Part shown: piece after piece, positions 14,961-25,795 of the stretch | How the letters are laid out: every line of letters begins with the position of its first letter | Position numbering within the stretch: the stretch's first letter is position 1 | DNA from: Paracoccus sp. (in: a-proteobacteria) | GTDB lineage: Bacteria; Pseudomonadota; Alphaproteobacteria; Rhodobacterales; Rhodobacteraceae | DNA: 40,262 bases | Direction of reading: 5' to 3' | Assembly: GCF_030536915.1 (NCBI RefSeq) | Contig: NZ_JAUNPC010000001.1 | Coordinates: 1 to 40,262, forward strand | Position numbers and translations under genes: made by a program | Notes under the pieces: generated by a model | What the model saw: the letters and a program-made list of their open reading frames with translations, nothing else | What the model was told of the DNA's origin: nothing | The model's database searches: none

Positions 14961-15854
14961 ATGGCGCGGAAGAAGGGACGGGACGTTTCGGGCTGGCTGC
15001 TGATCGACAAGCCCGCGGGGATCGGCTCGACCGACGTGGTGGGGCGGGTGCGCTGGGCGCTGGACGCGAAGAAGGCGGGGCACGCGGGCACGCTCGACCC
15101 CGATGCGACGGGGCTGCTGGCGGTGGCGCTGGGTGAGGCCACGAAGACCGTCCCCTACCTGACCGAGGCGCTGAAGGCCTATGACTTCACGGTGACCTGG
15201 GGGGCCGAGACCTCGACCGACGACGCCTCGGGCGAGGTGCTGCGCCGGTCCGACACCCGGCCCTCGGCCGAGGCCATCCAGGCCGCCCTGCCCGCCTTCC
15301 GCGGCGAGATCCTGCAGGTTCCCCCCGCCGTCTCGGCCGTCAAGGTGGACGGCGCCCGCGCCTATGACCTCGCGCGCGAAGGCGAGGCGTTCACGCTGGC
15401 CGCCCGCCCGCTGTGGGTCGAGGAACTGACGCTGACGGCGGCACACGAGGACCGGGCCGACCTGCATCTGGTCTGCGGCAAGGGCGGCTATGTCCGCGCC
15501 ATCGCCCGCGACCTTGGCCGGGCGCTGGGCTGCCTCGGCCATGTGCAATCCCTGCGCCGGGTGTGGTCAGGCCCTTTCGACGTGGCGGATGCGATCCCCT
15601 TCGACCGGGTGGACCGCGCGGCGCAGGCGGAACTCGACGCAGCGCTACGGCCGGTCCAGACGGCGCTGGACCTGCCCGAGATGCGGGCGACCGACCAGGG
15701 CGCGGCGCGGCTGGGGAACGGCAATCCGGGACAGGTGCTGGGCATGGCGGATTACGGGACCGAGGTCTGGGTCAGCCACAAAGGCCGCGCCATCGCCATC
15801 GGGCGCTACATAGGCGGAGAGGTCCACCCCTCGCGCGTCTTCGTCCAGCCATGA
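14961..15854 (+). CDS. truB: tRNA pseudouridine-55 synthase
   Basis: A 297-residue enzyme that turns U55 of the tRNA T-arm into pseudouridine. The catalytic aspartate is D46 in [13 protein letters not shown]. Other family blocks are [14 protein letters not shown] at the N-terminus, [21 protein letters not shown] near 120 and [16 protein letters not shown] near 175. A C-terminal extension after residue 230 carries the PUA-like part. The ATG at 14961 lies two bases after the previous stop. A paired inverted repeat (15888-15957) lies 33 bases past the stop and probably serves as terminator. Confidence 0.95.
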   Translation: MARKKGRDVSGWLLIDKPAGIGSTDVVGRVRWALDAKKAGHAGTLDPDATGLLAVALGEATKTVPYLTEALKAYDFTVTWGAETSTDDASGEVLRRSDTRPSAEAIQAALPAFRGEILQVPPAVSAVKVDGARAYDLAREGEAFTLAARPLWVEELTLTAAHEDRADLHLVCGKGGYVRAIARDLGRALGCLGHVQSLRRVWSGPFDVADAIPFDRVDRAAQAELDAALRPVQTALDLPEMRATDQGAARLGNGNPGQVLGMADYGTEVWVSHKGRAIAIGRYIGGEVHPSRVFVQP

Positions 15855-15887
15855 TTGGCGAAGCCGTGCCCGCTTCGTTGTCGCAAT

Positions 15888-15957
15888 GGGTATTTGAACC
15901 AGAAAGAAATCCACTGATCCCCTGAGGCGAGCAGGCTTCTTTCCGGCCCGAATACCC
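15888..15957. repeat. Paired inverted repeat of the GGGTATTT family; likely bidirectional terminator
   Basis: Arm one, GGGTATTTGAACCAGAAAGAA (15888-15908), faces arm two, whose reverse complement begins GGGTATTCGGGCCGGAAAGA (15936-15957). The arms agree at about 17 of 21 positions and enclose about 27 bases, so the RNA would fold into a long hairpin on either strand. It lies between the convergent truB and MFS genes. The same two-arm design recurs at 26779-26850. Confidence 0.65.
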
Positions 15958-15982
15958 GTGCAGCCGTGACGCAGGCACCGCG

Positions 15983-17299
15983 TCAGGCGATCGAGGCGCC
16001 GCGCGTTTCTCGCCCGATGCCGAAGGACAGCACCGCCGCAAGCACCAGCAGCGCCGCGAAAAGCCCGATCATCGCGTTGAAGTCGCGCGTCGCCAGCGCC
16101 GCCATCAGCGAGGGTGCGGCCAGTCCGCCCAGCCGGGCGACCGCCCCGGCCGTGCCCATGCCGGTGGCCCGCAGGTTGGTCGGATAGATCTCGGGCGTCA
16201 GGGCATAAAGCGCCCCCCAGGTGCCCAGCAGCGCGAAGCTCATCAGCATCAGCGCGCCCGCGACGAGCGCGCCGTTCGAGGCGGTGACGAAAAGCAGGCA
16301 ACCCAATGCAGACAGGACAAGGAAGATCCGCAGCGTCCTCTGCCTCCCCCAGTTTTCCACGCCCCAAGCGGCCAGCGCATATCCCGGCAGTTGCGCCAGC
16401 GCGAGGATCACGAGGAAGCCGTAGCCCCGGACGAAGCCGAAGCCTTCGGTCGCAAGCTTGCCCGGCAGCCAGACGAAGACGCCATAGTAGCTGAGCGAGA
16501 CGAGGAACCACACTGCCAGCACCGCAACGGTCGTCCGCGCCAGCCCCTTGGCGAAGATCCCCCGCGCAGGTGCAGGGGCGGCGGGCGGCAGGACCAGCCT
16601 TGCCTTTGGCGCAAGCGCGGGCGCGCCGTTCGCCAGGCGGATGCGGTTGACGATGGCGCGGGCCTCGGGCTCTCGGTTGCGGCGAAGAAGATACATGGGC
16701 GATTCCGGCACCCAGAGGCGCAGGAAGATGCCGATGCAGGCGGGCAGGGCTGCGACGAGATAGATCAGCTTCCAAGGCGTGGCGATGGCGTAGCTGGCGG
16801 CGAACCATGCGGTCAGCGCGACGACCAGCGTGCCCAGCGCCCAGAATCCTTCCAGCCAGACCAGCCAGCGGCCCCGGTTCTTCGGCGGCAGGAACTCGGC
16901 CATCATCGCGTAATCGACAGGCAGGGTCCCGCCCACGGCCATGCCGGTCAGGAAGCGAAAGGCCAGCAGCCATTGGAAGTCGGCCGAGAAGACCGAGGCC
17001 AGCCCGAAGACCGCGTCGCAGGCCACCGTCACGATCAGCACGTTGCGCCGCCCGATCCGGTCGGCGAGCCGCCCGAACAGCGCCGCGCCGACGAACATCC
17101 CCAGGAAGAACAGCGTCCCGCTTTGCAGCGCGGTCGCCATGTCCAGCCCGAAACTTGCCGCGATCGAGGGCGCGGCGAAGCCGACCGCCACCACCTGCAT
17201 GGCGTCGGCCGCCCAGACCAACCCGAAGATCCCCAGCAGCCGGCGCTGGAAGCGTCCGGCGCCTGCCTGGGCCAGCGCCTCATCGACGGTGACGTTCAT
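15983..17299 (-). CDS. MFS transporter, metabolite:H+ symporter type
   Basis: A 438-residue inner-membrane carrier with about twelve hydrophobic helices. MFS motif A appears as GRLADRIGRRN near residue 72. The block LPVDYAMMAEFLPPKNRGRW near 125 and the FWALGTLVVAL helix are typical of the sugar-porter-like group that includes aromatic-acid and NiaP-type carriers. PESPMYLLRRNREPEAR in the central loop fits too. The substrate cannot be named. The start ATG 17299 follows GGGGGGA; an upstream ATG at 17374 runs through the HU terminator and is rejected. It lies downstream of the HU gene, with a terminator between them. Confidence 0.88.
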   Translation of the reverse strand: MNVTVDEALAQAGAGRFQRRLLGIFGLVWAADAMQVVAVGFAAPSIAASFGLDMATALQSGTLFFLGMFVGAALFGRLADRIGRRNVLIVTVACDAVFGLASVFSADFQWLLAFRFLTGMAVGGTLPVDYAMMAEFLPPKNRGRWLVWLEGFWALGTLVVALTAWFAASYAIATPWKLIYLVAALPACIGIFLRLWVPESPMYLLRRNREPEARAIVNRIRLANGAPALAPKARLVLPPAAPAPARGIFAKGLARTTVAVLAVWFLVSLSYYGVFVWLPGKLATEGFGFVRGYGFLVILALAQLPGYALAAWGVENWGRQRTLRIFLVLSALGCLLFVTASNGALVAGALMLMSFALLGTWGALYALTPEIYPTNLRATGMGTAGAVARLGGLAAPSLMAALATRDFNAMIGLFAALLVLAAVLSFGIGRETRGASIA

Positions 17300-17330
17300 G
17301 CCTATTCCCCCCGGCTGCATCTTCCCTTGC

Positions 17331-17363
17331 AAAAAGGGGCCGCGCCCGCGCGCGACCCCCTTT
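17331..17363 (-). terminator. Intrinsic terminator after the HU gene
   Basis: On the minus strand AAAGGGGGT (17363-17355), a G+C-rich loop and GCCCCTTTTT (17340-17331) form a stem ending in five T residues, 24 bases past the HU stop. A short palindrome GCCTGCGCAGGC (17374-17385) lies just before it. This is the clearest intrinsic terminator in the left half of the window. Confidence 0.65.
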
Positions 17364-17386
17364 GTCTTTGGCAAGCCTGCGCAGGC

Positions 17387-17686
17387 TCAGGCGTTGACGC
17401 TGTCCTTCAGCGACTTGGCGATGGTGACCTTGACCACCTTGTCGGCAGGCTTGGTCATCATTTCCTGCGTCTGCGGGTTGCGGACCTGGCGTTCCGGGCG
17501 GGCGCGGCAGGCGACCTTGCCGATGCCGGGCAGCGTCAGCGCGCCGCCCTCGGCGACGGTGCGGGCGACCAGCGCGCCCAGCGCGTCCAGCGCGGCGCCG
17601 GCGGTCTTCTTGTCGCTGCCCATCTCATCGGCCAGTGCAGCCACCAGCTGCGTCTTGGTCATGGGCTTGGCGGGTGCTGTGGCCAT
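17387..17686 (-). CDS. HU-family DNA-binding protein
   Basis: A 99-residue histone-like protein that binds and bends DNA as a dimer. The N-terminal helices (MTKTQLVAALADEMGSDKKTAGAALDAL) are followed by the beta-arm region GKVACRARPERQVRNPQT, which holds the proline (NPQT) that wedges into DNA, and the C-terminal helix VTIAKSLKDSVNA. A short MATAPAKP lead precedes the core. GAGGAG lies 11 bases before ATG. It has its own candidate promoter and terminator, so it is likely a single-gene transcript. HU alpha/beta or IHF subtype cannot be settled by eye; HU is favoured. Confidence 0.92.
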   Translation of the reverse strand: MATAPAKPMTKTQLVAALADEMGSDKKTAGAALDALGALVARTVAEGGALTLPGIGKVACRARPERQVRNPQTQEMMTKPADKVVKVTIAKSLKDSVNA

Positions 17687-17759
17687 GGGGTCCTGTCTCC
17701 TCGTGTGTCGCGCGCGTCAGGCGGGCATTTCCGGCGCCAGTTGATCTGGCATGGGCCCT

Positions 17760-17788
17760 GCTACAGCCGGTTTTTCCCCGCGTTTCAA
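17760..17788 (-). promoter_or_regulatory. Candidate promoter of the HU gene
   Basis: On the minus strand TTGAAA (17788-17783) is followed after 17 bases by TGTAGC (17765-17760), giving a start near 17753 and a leader of about 66 bases before the HU ATG. The -35 is good and the -10 modest. A small perfect inverted repeat (CCCT-TTTC-AGGG, 17790-17801) lies just upstream of the -35. Confidence 0.4.
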
Positions 17789-17831
17789 GCCCTTTTCAGG
17801 GTTCCCCCGACGTCGGAGCCGCCAAACCACC

Positions 17832-17851
17832 AAAAAAGGCAGCCCCTCGCC
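17832..17851 (-). terminator. Candidate intrinsic terminator after the AMP nucleosidase gene
   Basis: On the minus strand GGCGAGGGGCTGCC (17851-17838) can fold into a short four-base stem followed at once by six T residues (17837-17832), nine bases past the stop. The stem is weak but the T run is unusual in this G+C-rich sequence. Confidence 0.4.
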
Positions 17852-17859
17852 GGATCAGG

Positions 17860-19341
17860 TCACAGGAAGGCGGTCTCGTGGAAGGACCGCAGCTTGCGGG
17901 AATGCAGCCGCTCGACCGGGGTGGCGCGCAGCTTCTCCATCGCGCGGATGCCGATCAGCAGGTGGCTGGCGACCTGCGTGCGGTAGAAATCGGTCGCCAT
18001 GCCGGGCAGCTTAAGCTCTCCGTGCAGGGGTTTGTCCGACACGCAGAGAAGCGTGCCGTAGGGCACCCGGAAGCGGAAGCCGTTGGCGGCGATGGTGGCG
18101 CTTTCCATGTCCAGCGCGATCGCGCGGCTGAGGCTGAGGCGGTGGACCGGGGTGTCGCGCAATTCCCAGTTGCGGTTGTCGATGGTGGCGACGGTGCCCG
18201 TCCGCATGATCCGCTTGAGTTCAAAGCCTTCCAGCTCGGTGATCTCGGCCACGGCCTGTTCCAAGGCGACCTGAACCTCGGCCAGCGTCGGCAGGGGCAC
18301 CCAGACCGGCAGGTCCTCGTCCAGCACATGGTCCAGCCGCAGATAGGCATGGGCCAGCACATAATCCCCCAGCCGCTGGCTGTTCCTCAGCCCCGCGCAA
18401 TGGCCGACCATCAGCCAGGCATGGGGGCGCAGCACGGCGATGTGGTCCGTGGCGGTCTTGGCGTTGGAGGGGCCGACGCCGATGTTGACCAGCGTGATCC
18501 CCTGCCCGTCCGGCCGCTTGAGATGATAGGCCGGCATCTGCGGCGCCTTGGCGACGGGAACCGAGGCATCGTCGGGACGCTCGATCATGTTGTTTCCGGG
18601 ACCGACGAAGGCGGTGTAGCCCGAATCCGGGTCGGCCAAAGCCTTGCGGGCGAAGGCTTCGAACTCGTCCACGTAGAACTGGTAGTTGGTGAACAGAACG
18701 AAGCTCTGGAAGTGATCCGGGGCGGTGGCGGTATAATGCGACAGCCGCGCCAGCGAGTAATCCACCCGCTGCGCCGTGAAGGGGGCGAGGTGGCGGGTGC
18801 CGTCGGGCTGTTCCTCGGCGATCCCGTTCACGATGTCGTCGTTGACCGTCACCAGGTCCGGCACGTCGAAGATGTCACGCAGGGAATAGTCCAGCACCCC
18901 TTCCTGCGGGACGTTCAGGTCGCTTTGCGTGGCGACCGCGAAATGGACGGGGATGGGCGTGTCGCTTTCGCCGACGGCGACGGGAACCTCGTGGTTGCGG
19001 ATCAGAAGGCCGATCTGCTGGGTCAGGTAGTCGCGAAACAGGTCCGGCCGGGTGATCGTCGCCGCATAGGTGCCGGGCAGCGTGACATGGCCGAAGGCCA
19101 GCCGGGAATCGCCCTGCTGGTGGCTTGATGTCGTCAGCCGGATCTCGGGATAGAAGGCGCGGAACCTTGCCGTCGGCTGATGGCTTGAACGCAGCGTGCC
19201 GAGGAAGCGGTCCAGCAGCCAGCCCGTCGCGCGGTCGTAAAGCTCGATCAGGCGGGCGACGGCGGCATGGGGATCGTCGAAATATTCGCGCTCGACCGGA
19301 TCGGGGGTTTCGACCGGCAGCAGGCGGGACAACTGGTCCAT
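17860..19341 (-). CDS. amn: AMP nucleosidase
   Basis: A 493-residue cytoplasmic enzyme that splits AMP to adenine and ribose 5-phosphate and helps set the adenylate pool (E. coli Amn is 484 residues). The N-terminal regulatory domain runs to about residue 180 with [15 protein letters not shown]; the C-terminal nucleoside-phosphorylase fold contains [40 protein letters not shown] and [18 protein letters not shown]. The start ATG 19341 has AGGAG eight bases upstream; the longer open frame upstream is antisense to the next gene. It is divergent from the monooxygenase gene with an 81-base gap. Confidence 0.93.
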   Translation of the reverse strand: MDQLSRLLPVETPDPVEREYFDDPHAAVARLIELYDRATGWLLDRFLGTLRSSHQPTARFRAFYPEIRLTTSSHQQGDSRLAFGHVTLPGTYAATITRPDLFRDYLTQQIGLLIRNHEVPVAVGESDTPIPVHFAVATQSDLNVPQEGVLDYSLRDIFDVPDLVTVNDDIVNGIAEEQPDGTRHLAPFTAQRVDYSLARLSHYTATAPDHFQSFVLFTNYQFYVDEFEAFARKALADPDSGYTAFVGPGNNMIERPDDASVPVAKAPQMPAYHLKRPDGQGITLVNIGVGPSNAKTATDHIAVLRPHAWLMVGHCAGLRNSQRLGDYVLAHAYLRLDHVLDEDLPVWVPLPTLAEVQVALEQAVAEITELEGFELKRIMRTGTVATIDNRNWELRDTPVHRLSLSRAIALDMESATIAANGFRFRVPYGTLLCVSDKPLHGELKLPGMATDFYRTQVASHLLIGIRAMEKLRATPVERLHSRKLRSFHETAFL

Positions 19342-19422
19342 GGGCAGGCTCCTTTGGCCCCCCGAGAGTGTCAGCGGGCCGTGGCACTGGCAAGACGGCG
19401 GCGGCGGCCCTATCTCGGGGGC

Positions 19423-20408
<986 letters not shown>

Positions 20409-20412
<4 letters not shown>

Positions 20413-21275
20413 CCCTGCGTCTGGTGGTGCTGGGCCACGGCTATTCGGCCGGTTTCCTGACCCGGAGGCTGCTGCCCGAAGGCTGGACCGTCACCGGCAC
20501 CACTCGCGACGATCCCGCCCGAGTCGCAGCCACAGGCGCCACGCCCCTGCGCTGGCCCGGTCAGGAAGGCGCGATCCGGGACGCCATCGCCCGCGCCGAC
20601 GCGATCCTTGTCAGCGCCGGGCCGGATGCGGGCGAATGTCCGGCGCTCCGCGACTTCGGCCCGGCCATCGCGGCAAGCCCGGCACGCTGGCTCGGCTATC
20701 TCTCGACCACCGGAGTCTATGGCGACCGGCAGGGGGACTGGGTGGAGGAGGACTCGGAACTTGCCCCCTCGACCCGTCGGGGCCGCGACCGCATGGCGGC
20801 GGAGGCCGGGTGGCAGGCGCTCGCCGCGGCCCACGGCCTGCCGCTGCACATCTTCCGCCTCGCCGGCATCTACGGGCCCGGACGCGGCCCCTTCGAGAAG
20901 GTCCGCAACGGCACCGCCCGGCGCATCATCAAGCCGGGACAGGTGTTTTCCCGCATCCATGCCGAGGACATCGCGCAGACGCTCGCGGCCTCAATCGCCC
21001 GGCCCGATCCGGGTGCGGTCTACAACCTCTGCGACGACGACCCCGCCCCGCCCGAGGACGTGCTGGAACACGCCGCGAAACTGCTGGGCCTGCCCCCGCC
21101 GCCCGCCGAGGACTTCGCCACGGCCGAGATGACGCCGATGGCCCGCAGCTTCTATGCCGAAAGCAAGCGGGTCTCGAATGCGCGGATCAAGCGCGATCTC
21201 GGCATCCGCCTGATCCACCCGGATTATCGCAGCGGGCTGGCCGCGATCCTGGCGGAAGAATCCGTCAGGGCGTGA
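20409..21275 (+). CDS. SDR-type NAD(P)-dependent epimerase/dehydratase (YeeZ-like)
   Basis: A 288-residue extended-SDR protein. The N-terminal Rossmann loop reads [17 protein letters not shown]; the active-site region [21 protein letters not shown] resembles YeeZ-type proteins, in which the classical Tyr-x3-Lys is not obvious. [20 protein letters not shown] near 150 and [12 protein letters not shown] near 180 are further epimerase blocks. Reaction and substrate are unknown. It is coupled to the monooxygenase gene by a four-base overlap, and its 3' end overlaps the convergent SH3 gene by 11 bases. Confidence 0.85.
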
Positions 21276-21873
21276 TCCGGCAGCAGCCGTTCTCCATCCG
21301 CGTGGCCTGTCCCGCCCCCTCGAACAGCAGCGTGGCCGACAGCCCGAAGGCGCGGTCCGACATGCCGTCGCTGCATTGCGCAGGCGTCAGCACCACCGTC
21401 AGCCGGCCCTGCGCATCCCCCGCGATGATGCTGCGCGCGGGCTCGCGCCGGGCGGGGTTGTCCACCACCACGCGCCGCTGCAGCGGGCGCGAGACTTCGG
21501 GCGTCTCGTAGACGATGTTGGTCCCGACCTGCCGCAGCGACCAGAAGGGCTCGGTTCCCAGGCAGTTCAGCGTGGCCGGGATCTCGCCCGGCTTCCAGAC
21601 GTCCGGACGTTCCTTGAGATAGCGCATGTTGACCCAGCCGGATCTCTCGAAGGTGTTGACCCGCGCCCAGCCGGACCGCGTCTCGATCACCTCGACGCCG
21701 GTGGCGTCATGCGGCAGTTCGGACAGGATCGAGGACGAGGCGTCGGGCATCGCCCGGATGTTCAGCACGTCGTTCGACCTGACCCCCGTGACGTCGTAAA
21801 GCGTGGGCAGCATGGACTGCGCGGCGGCGGGACCGGCCAGCGCAAGCGACAGGGCAAGGACGGCAAGGCGCAT
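21265..21873 (-). CDS. Exported SH3-domain protein
   Basis: A 202-residue secreted or periplasmic protein. A signal peptide (MRLAVLALSLALAGPAAAQ) ends near residue 19. A bacterial SH3 domain spans about 25-88 (DVLNIRAMPDASSSILSELP ... RSGWARVNTFERSGWVNMRYL), a fold often used to bind cell-wall peptides. The C-terminal half (LNCLGTEPFWSLRQ ... LTPAQCSDGMSDRAFGLSATLLF) looks like a small beta-rich exported domain of COG3650 type. Three cysteine positions could pair. GAGG lies seven bases before ATG. It is the last gene of the minus run that includes dxs and the VIT1-type transporter, 18 bases after the latter. Function unknown. Confidence 0.82.
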   Translation of the reverse strand: MRLAVLALSLALAGPAAAQSMLPTLYDVTGVRSNDVLNIRAMPDASSSILSELPHDATGVEVIETRSGWARVNTFERSGWVNMRYLKERPDVWKPGEIPATLNCLGTEPFWSLRQVGTNIVYETPEVSRPLQRRVVVDNPARREPARSIIAGDAQGRLTVVLTPAQCSDGMSDRAFGLSATLLFEGAGQATRMENGCCRITP

Positions 21874-21891
21874 CGGGAACCTCGGGGCTTG

Positions 21892-22605
21892 TCAGACGAC
21901 GGCCCCGAAAAGATGCCCGATCACGGAAGTCACCGCCATCGCGAATGAACCCCACAACAACACACGCACGAGAGCGGGGCGGAGAGGCGCACCCCCCGCC
22001 CATGCCCCCAGCATGCCCAGCGCCGCCAGCGCGGCCAGCGTCACCACCAGCACCACCGGCACGATCAGTCCCACAGGGGTCAGCAGCGCCGCGAGATAGG
22101 GGATCGCCCCCGCCACCGTGAAGGTCGCGCCCGAGGCCATCGCCGCCTGCATCGGGTTGGCGGCCAGTTCCTCGGTCAGGCCCAGTTCGTCGCGCATATG
22201 AGCGCCCAAGGCGTCATGCTCGGTCAGTTCGCAGGCGACCAGCCGGGCGGTGTCGGAGGCGAGGCCGCGTGATTCGTAGATGAGGATCAGTTCCTCAAGC
22301 TCAATGTCGGGCTGGTGGCGCAGGGACTGACGCTCGCGGTGGATGTCGGCGGCCTCGATATCGGCCTGGGAACTGACGCTGACATATTCCCCCGCCGCCA
22401 TCGACAGCGCCCCGGCCGCCAGCCCAGCGCCCCCCGCGATCATCACGGCCTGCGGATCGCCCGCCGCCACGGCGACGCCCACCACCAGCGAGCCGATCGA
22501 CACGATCCCGTCATTCGCCCCCAGCACCGCCGCCCGCAGCCAGTTCGAGCGGGTGATGTAATGCGGGTCGTCGGGATGCGCGTCGGGGTGGGTGTTGCGG
22601 GTCAT
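21892..22605 (-). CDS. VIT1/CCC1-family metal transporter
   Basis: A 237-residue inner-membrane protein of the vacuolar iron transporter family, which moves Fe2+ or Mn2+ against protons. The first helix pair holds LRAAVLGANDGIVSIGSLVVGV and GAGLAAGALSMAAGEYVSVSSQADIEAADI, the family signature. A short acidic cytoplasmic metal-binding loop (HRERQSLRHQPDIELEELI) follows, then three more helices. The N-terminus is His/Asp-rich (THPDAHPDDPHY), possibly metal binding. No good ribosome site is seen before ATG 22605. It lies 111 bases after dxs on the same strand. Metal choice is inferred. Confidence 0.88.
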   Translation of the reverse strand: MTRNTHPDAHPDDPHYITRSNWLRAAVLGANDGIVSIGSLVVGVAVAAGDPQAVMIAGGAGLAAGALSMAAGEYVSVSSQADIEAADIHRERQSLRHQPDIELEELILIYESRGLASDTARLVACELTEHDALGAHMRDELGLTEELAANPMQAAMASGATFTVAGAIPYLAALLTPVGLIVPVVLVVTLAALAALGMLGAWAGGAPLRPALVRVLLWGSFAMAVTSVIGHLFGAVV

Positions 22606-22640
22606 GGGGGCTGATTAGAAGCCGTCCGCCTCGGCTTCAA

Positions 22641-22680
22641 CCTCACCCGTTCCTCAACGCCCCGTTGTCCTGGTGAGGAA
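22641..22680 (-). other. Two mutually exclusive hairpins between dxs and the VIT1-type gene
   Basis: CCTCACC (22641-22647) is the perfect complement of GGTGAGG (22672-22678), while TTCCTCA (22650-22656) is the perfect complement of TGAGGAA (22674-22680). The two pairings compete for the same strand. No T run follows, so it is not a plain intrinsic terminator; it could be an mRNA-processing or pausing element. Confidence 0.4.
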
Positions 22681-22716
22681 CACGGCGCGGCCTTGTCGCG
22701 GGAAGACGCCGGGCCC

Positions 22717-24639
22717 TCACGCCCTCCGTCCCAGCGCGGCCACACCCAGCACTTCCAGCACCTTGGCCTCGATCTGGGGGGCGTCCATCGCGGCGGCGCG
22801 ATACATCGCCTCGGGGCTGGCGTGGTCGATGAAGGTATCGGGCAGGACCATGCTGCGGAAGCGGAAGCCCCGGTCGAAGACGCCTTCCTCGGCCAAAAGC
22901 TGGGCCACATGGCTGCCGAAGCCGCCGACCGCGCCCTCCTCGATGGTGATCAGCGCCTCGTGCTCGCGCACCAGCCGCAGGATCAGGTCACGGTCGAGCG
23001 GCTTGGCGAAGCGGGCGTCGGCCACGGTGGGGGCAAGGCCGCGCGCGGTCAGCGATTCGCGGGCGCGCAGGACCTCGGACAGCCGGGTGCCGAAGGACAG
23101 GATCGCCACCCGCGCCCCTTCCGCCACGATGCGGCCGCGGCCGATTTCCAGCGGCTCGGGGCGCTCGGGCATCTCGACGCCGGTGCCCTCGCCGCGCGGG
23201 AAGCGGAAGGCCGAGGGGCGGTCGTCGAGGGCCGCGGCGGTGGCGACCATGCGGACCAGTTCCGCCTCGTCGGCGGCGGCCATGACGACGAAGCCGGGCA
23301 GGTTCGCCAGGAACCCCACGTCATAGGCCCCGGCATGGGTCGCGCCATCGGCGCCGACCAGCCCGGCGCGGTCGATGGCGAAGCGCACGGGCAGGCGCTG
23401 GATCGCCACGTCATGGACCACCTGGTCATAGCCGCGCTGCAGAAAGGTCGAATAGATCGCGCAGAAGGGCCGCATCCCCCCGGCGGCAAGCCCGGCCGAG
23501 AAGGTCACGGCGTGCTGTTCCGCGATCCCCACGTCGAAGCAGCGGCGCGGGAAGCGGTCGGCAAACAGGTTCAGCCCGGTGCCGTCCGGCATGGCGGCGG
23601 TGATGGCGACAATGCGGTCGTCACGCTCGGCCTGGGCGATCAGGGATTTGGCAAAGACGCTGGTGTAGCTGGGGGCGTTGGACTTGGCCTTGGCCTGCTC
23701 GCCCGTGATCACGTCGAACTTGGCGCGGGCATGGCCCCGGTCGGCGGCGTTCTCGGCCGGGGCATAGCCCTTGCCCTTCTTCGTCACCGCATGGATCAGC
23801 ACCGGCCCGTCAGCCCGCGCCTTGACCGTGCGCAGCAGCGGCAGAAGCTGGTCGAGGTCGTGGCCGTCCACCGGGCCGACATAGGAGAAGCCCAGTTCCT
23901 CGAACAGCGTGCCGCCGATGGTGATGCCCTTCAGCATCTCCTTGGCGCGGCGCGCGCCCTCCTGCATCGGCGGCGGCAGCAGGCTGACCGCGCCCTTGGC
24001 GGCGGCCTTGAGTTCCTGAAACGGCCCCTGGGTGTAAAGCCGGGTCAGGTAGCTCGACATTGCGCCCGTGGGGGGCGCGATCGACATCTCGTTGTCGTTC
24101 AGGATCACGAACAACCGCGTGCCCATGTGGCCCGCGTTGTTCATCGCCTCGAAGGCCATCCCGCCGCTCATCGCGCCGTCGCCGATCACGGCGATGGCGT
24201 CGCCCGGATCGCCGCCGAGGTCGCGGGCGGCGGCAAACCCAAGCGCCGCGCTGATCGAGGTCGAGGAATGGCCCGCCCCGAAAGGGTCATGCGGGCTTTC
24301 CGACCGCTTGGTAAAGCCCGAAAGCCCTCCTTCCATCCGCAGGGTGCGGATGCGGTCGCGGCGGCCGGTCAGGATCTTGTGGGGATAGCACTGGTGGCCC
24401 ACATCCCAGACGATCTTGTCGCGCGGGCTGTCCCAGACCGCGTGCAGGGCCACGGTCAGTTCGACCACGCCCAGCCCCGCGCCCAGATGGCCGCCGGTCA
24501 CGCTGACGGCGCTGATCGTCTCGGCGCGCAGTTCGTCGGCAAGCTGGTGCAGTTGCCGGTCGCTCAGCGCCTTGAGATCGGCGGGCGAGGCGACGCGGTC
24601 GAGGATCGGCGTTGCAGGACGCGAGGTCGTGTCGGTCAT
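22717..24639 (-). CDS. dxs: 1-deoxy-D-xylulose-5-phosphate synthase
   Basis: A 640-residue thiamine-diphosphate enzyme that joins pyruvate and glyceraldehyde 3-phosphate, the entry step of the MEP isoprenoid pathway. The TPP motif [16 protein letters not shown] lies near residue 150; [15 protein letters not shown] near 82 and [14 protein letters not shown] near 122 carry active-site histidines. The transketolase-like central domain ([18 protein letters not shown] with [10 protein letters not shown]) and C-terminal domain follow. GGAAGGGG lies upstream of ATG. It follows ispA by 47 bases, the usual xseB-ispA-dxs order. Rhodobacterales often carry a second dxs, so this may not be the only copy. 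Confidence 0.96.
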   Translation of the reverse strand: MTDTTSRPATPILDRVASPADLKALSDRQLHQLADELRAETISAVSVTGGHLGAGLGVVELTVALHAVWDSPRDKIVWDVGHQCYPHKILTGRRDRIRTLRMEGGLSGFTKRSESPHDPFGAGHSSTSISAALGFAAARDLGGDPGDAIAVIGDGAMSGGMAFEAMNNAGHMGTRLFVILNDNEMSIAPPTGAMSSYLTRLYTQGPFQELKAAAKGAVSLLPPPMQEGARRAKEMLKGITIGGTLFEELGFSYVGPVDGHDLDQLLPLLRTVKARADGPVLIHAVTKKGKGYAPAENAADRGHARAKFDVITGEQAKAKSNAPSYTSVFAKSLIAQAERDDRIVAITAAMPDGTGLNLFADRFPRRCFDVGIAEQHAVTFSAGLAAGGMRPFCAIYSTFLQRGYDQVVHDVAIQRLPVRFAIDRAGLVGADGATHAGAYDVGFLANLPGFVVMAAADEAELVRMVATAAALDDRPSAFRFPRGEGTGVEMPERPEPLEIGRGRIVAEGARVAILSFGTRLSEVLRARESLTARGLAPTVADARFAKPLDRDLILRLVREHEALITIEEGAVGGFGSHVAQLLAEEGVFDRGFRFRSMVLPDTFIDHASPEAMYRAAAMDAPQIEAKVLEVLGVAALGRRA

Positions 24640-24686
24640 GGGCTGGCCCCTTCCGGGCGGGCGGACCCCCCCAAGGGCGGTCGGTC

Positions 24687-25550
24687 TCAGGTTCTGCGGT
24701 GGATAACGAAACGCGCCAGTGCCCGCAAGTTTCCGGCCCGGTCGCCATAGGGGTCAAGGGTGGCCTCGGCCCGCGCCACCATCTCGGCGGCCCGCGCGCG
24801 CGCTTCCTCAAGCCCCAGCAGCGAGACAAAGGTGGCCTTGCCCGCCGCCTCGTCCTTGCCGGTGCGCTTGCCGGTCTGCTCAGCGCTGGCAGTCACGTCG
24901 AGGATGTCGTCGGCAATCTGGAAGGCGAGGCCGAGGTTTTGCGCGTAAGCCTGCAAGGGCGCGGGATCGGCGCCGCCCATGACCGCCCCCGCGGTGGCGG
25001 CAAAGCGGATCAGCGCGCCGGTCTTGGCGTGCTGCAAGGCCTCGATGGCGGGCAGGTCCAGCGGAACCCCCGCCGTCTCGGCCGCGATGTCCTGCGCCTG
25101 TCCCCAGACCATGCCGCGCGCACCGGACGCCTCGGCCAGCCTTGCCACCAAAGCGATGCGCGCCTCGGCGGGGCCGATCACCGGGTCGGCCAGCATCGCG
25201 AAGGCCTGCGTCTGCAGCGCGTCGCCGGCCAGGATCGCCGTCGCCTCGGTCCAGCGGATGTGGCAGGTGGGCTGACCCCGGCGCAGGTCGTCGTCGTCCA
25301 TCGCGGGCAGGTCGTCATGGACGAGGCTGTAGGCGTGCAGCAGTTCCACCGCCACGGCGACCGGCATGGCGCTCAGGTCCTCAATGCCGAACAGCCGCGC
25401 CGATTCCAGCACAAGGAAGGCGCGGATGCGCTTGCCCCCGGTGGCGGCATAGCGCATCGCGTCGGTCAGGTCGCCCGGCGGCAGGTCCGCCAGCGCAGCC
25501 TCGATGGCGGCAGCGACGGTGCGCTGCACCTCCTCCAGCCTCTGCTCCAT
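24687..25550 (-). CDS. ispA: Farnesyl/geranyl diphosphate synthase (polyprenyl synthetase)
   Basis: A 287-residue short-chain prenyltransferase condensing isopentenyl diphosphate with allylic diphosphates. The first Asp-rich motif is DDLPAMD (79-85), followed by [10 protein letters not shown]; the second is QIADDILD (D214, D215, D218). The residues before the first motif (HAYSLVH) fit a farnesyl-length product, though product length is inferred. [10 protein letters not shown] near 39 binds IPP. ATG 25550 starts two bases after the xseB stop; the longer frame upstream is a shadow of xseB. Overall length is near E. coli IspA (299). Confidence 0.95.
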   Translation of the reverse strand: MEQRLEEVQRTVAAAIEAALADLPPGDLTDAMRYAATGGKRIRAFLVLESARLFGIEDLSAMPVAVAVELLHAYSLVHDDLPAMDDDDLRRGQPTCHIRWTEATAILAGDALQTQAFAMLADPVIGPAEARIALVARLAEASGARGMVWGQAQDIAAETAGVPLDLPAIEALQHAKTGALIRFAATAGAVMGGADPAPLQAYAQNLGLAFQIADDILDVTASAEQTGKRTGKDEAAGKATFVSLLGLEEARARAAEMVARAEATLDPYGDRAGNLRALARFVIHRRT

Positions 25551-25552
25551 GC

Positions 25553-25795
25553 TTACAGCCCTTCGACCGGGGCGGTCCCGCTGGGCTCTCCGCTGGCGGC
25601 GAGCATGATCTTCTCGACCCGCTCCTCGGCTTGGCGCAAGCGGCGCTCGCAATGGGCGCGCAGCTTGGCGCCGCGTTCGTAAAGGGCGATGGACTGCTCC
25701 AGCGTCGCCTCGCCATGTTCCAGCTTGCCGACAACCGATTCGAGTTCCTTCATCGCGTCCTCAAAGGACATCCCGTCGATTTCGGCGTCGGTCAT
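25553..25795 (-). CDS. xseB: Exodeoxyribonuclease VII small subunit
   Basis: An 80-residue helical protein that forms the small subunit of exonuclease VII, which degrades single-stranded DNA. The family block MSFEDAMKELESVVGKLEHGEATLEQSIALYERG with AKLRAHCERRLRQAEERVEKI is clear. Its ATG overlaps the stop of the HDAC-like gene by four bases, and ispA starts two bases past its own stop, so all three are tightly coupled. The large subunit xseA is not in the window. Length matches E. coli XseB (80). Confidence 0.95.
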   Translation of the reverse strand: MTDAEIDGMSFEDAMKELESVVGKLEHGEATLEQSIALYERGAKLRAHCERRLRQAEERVEKIMLAASGEPSGTAPVEGL

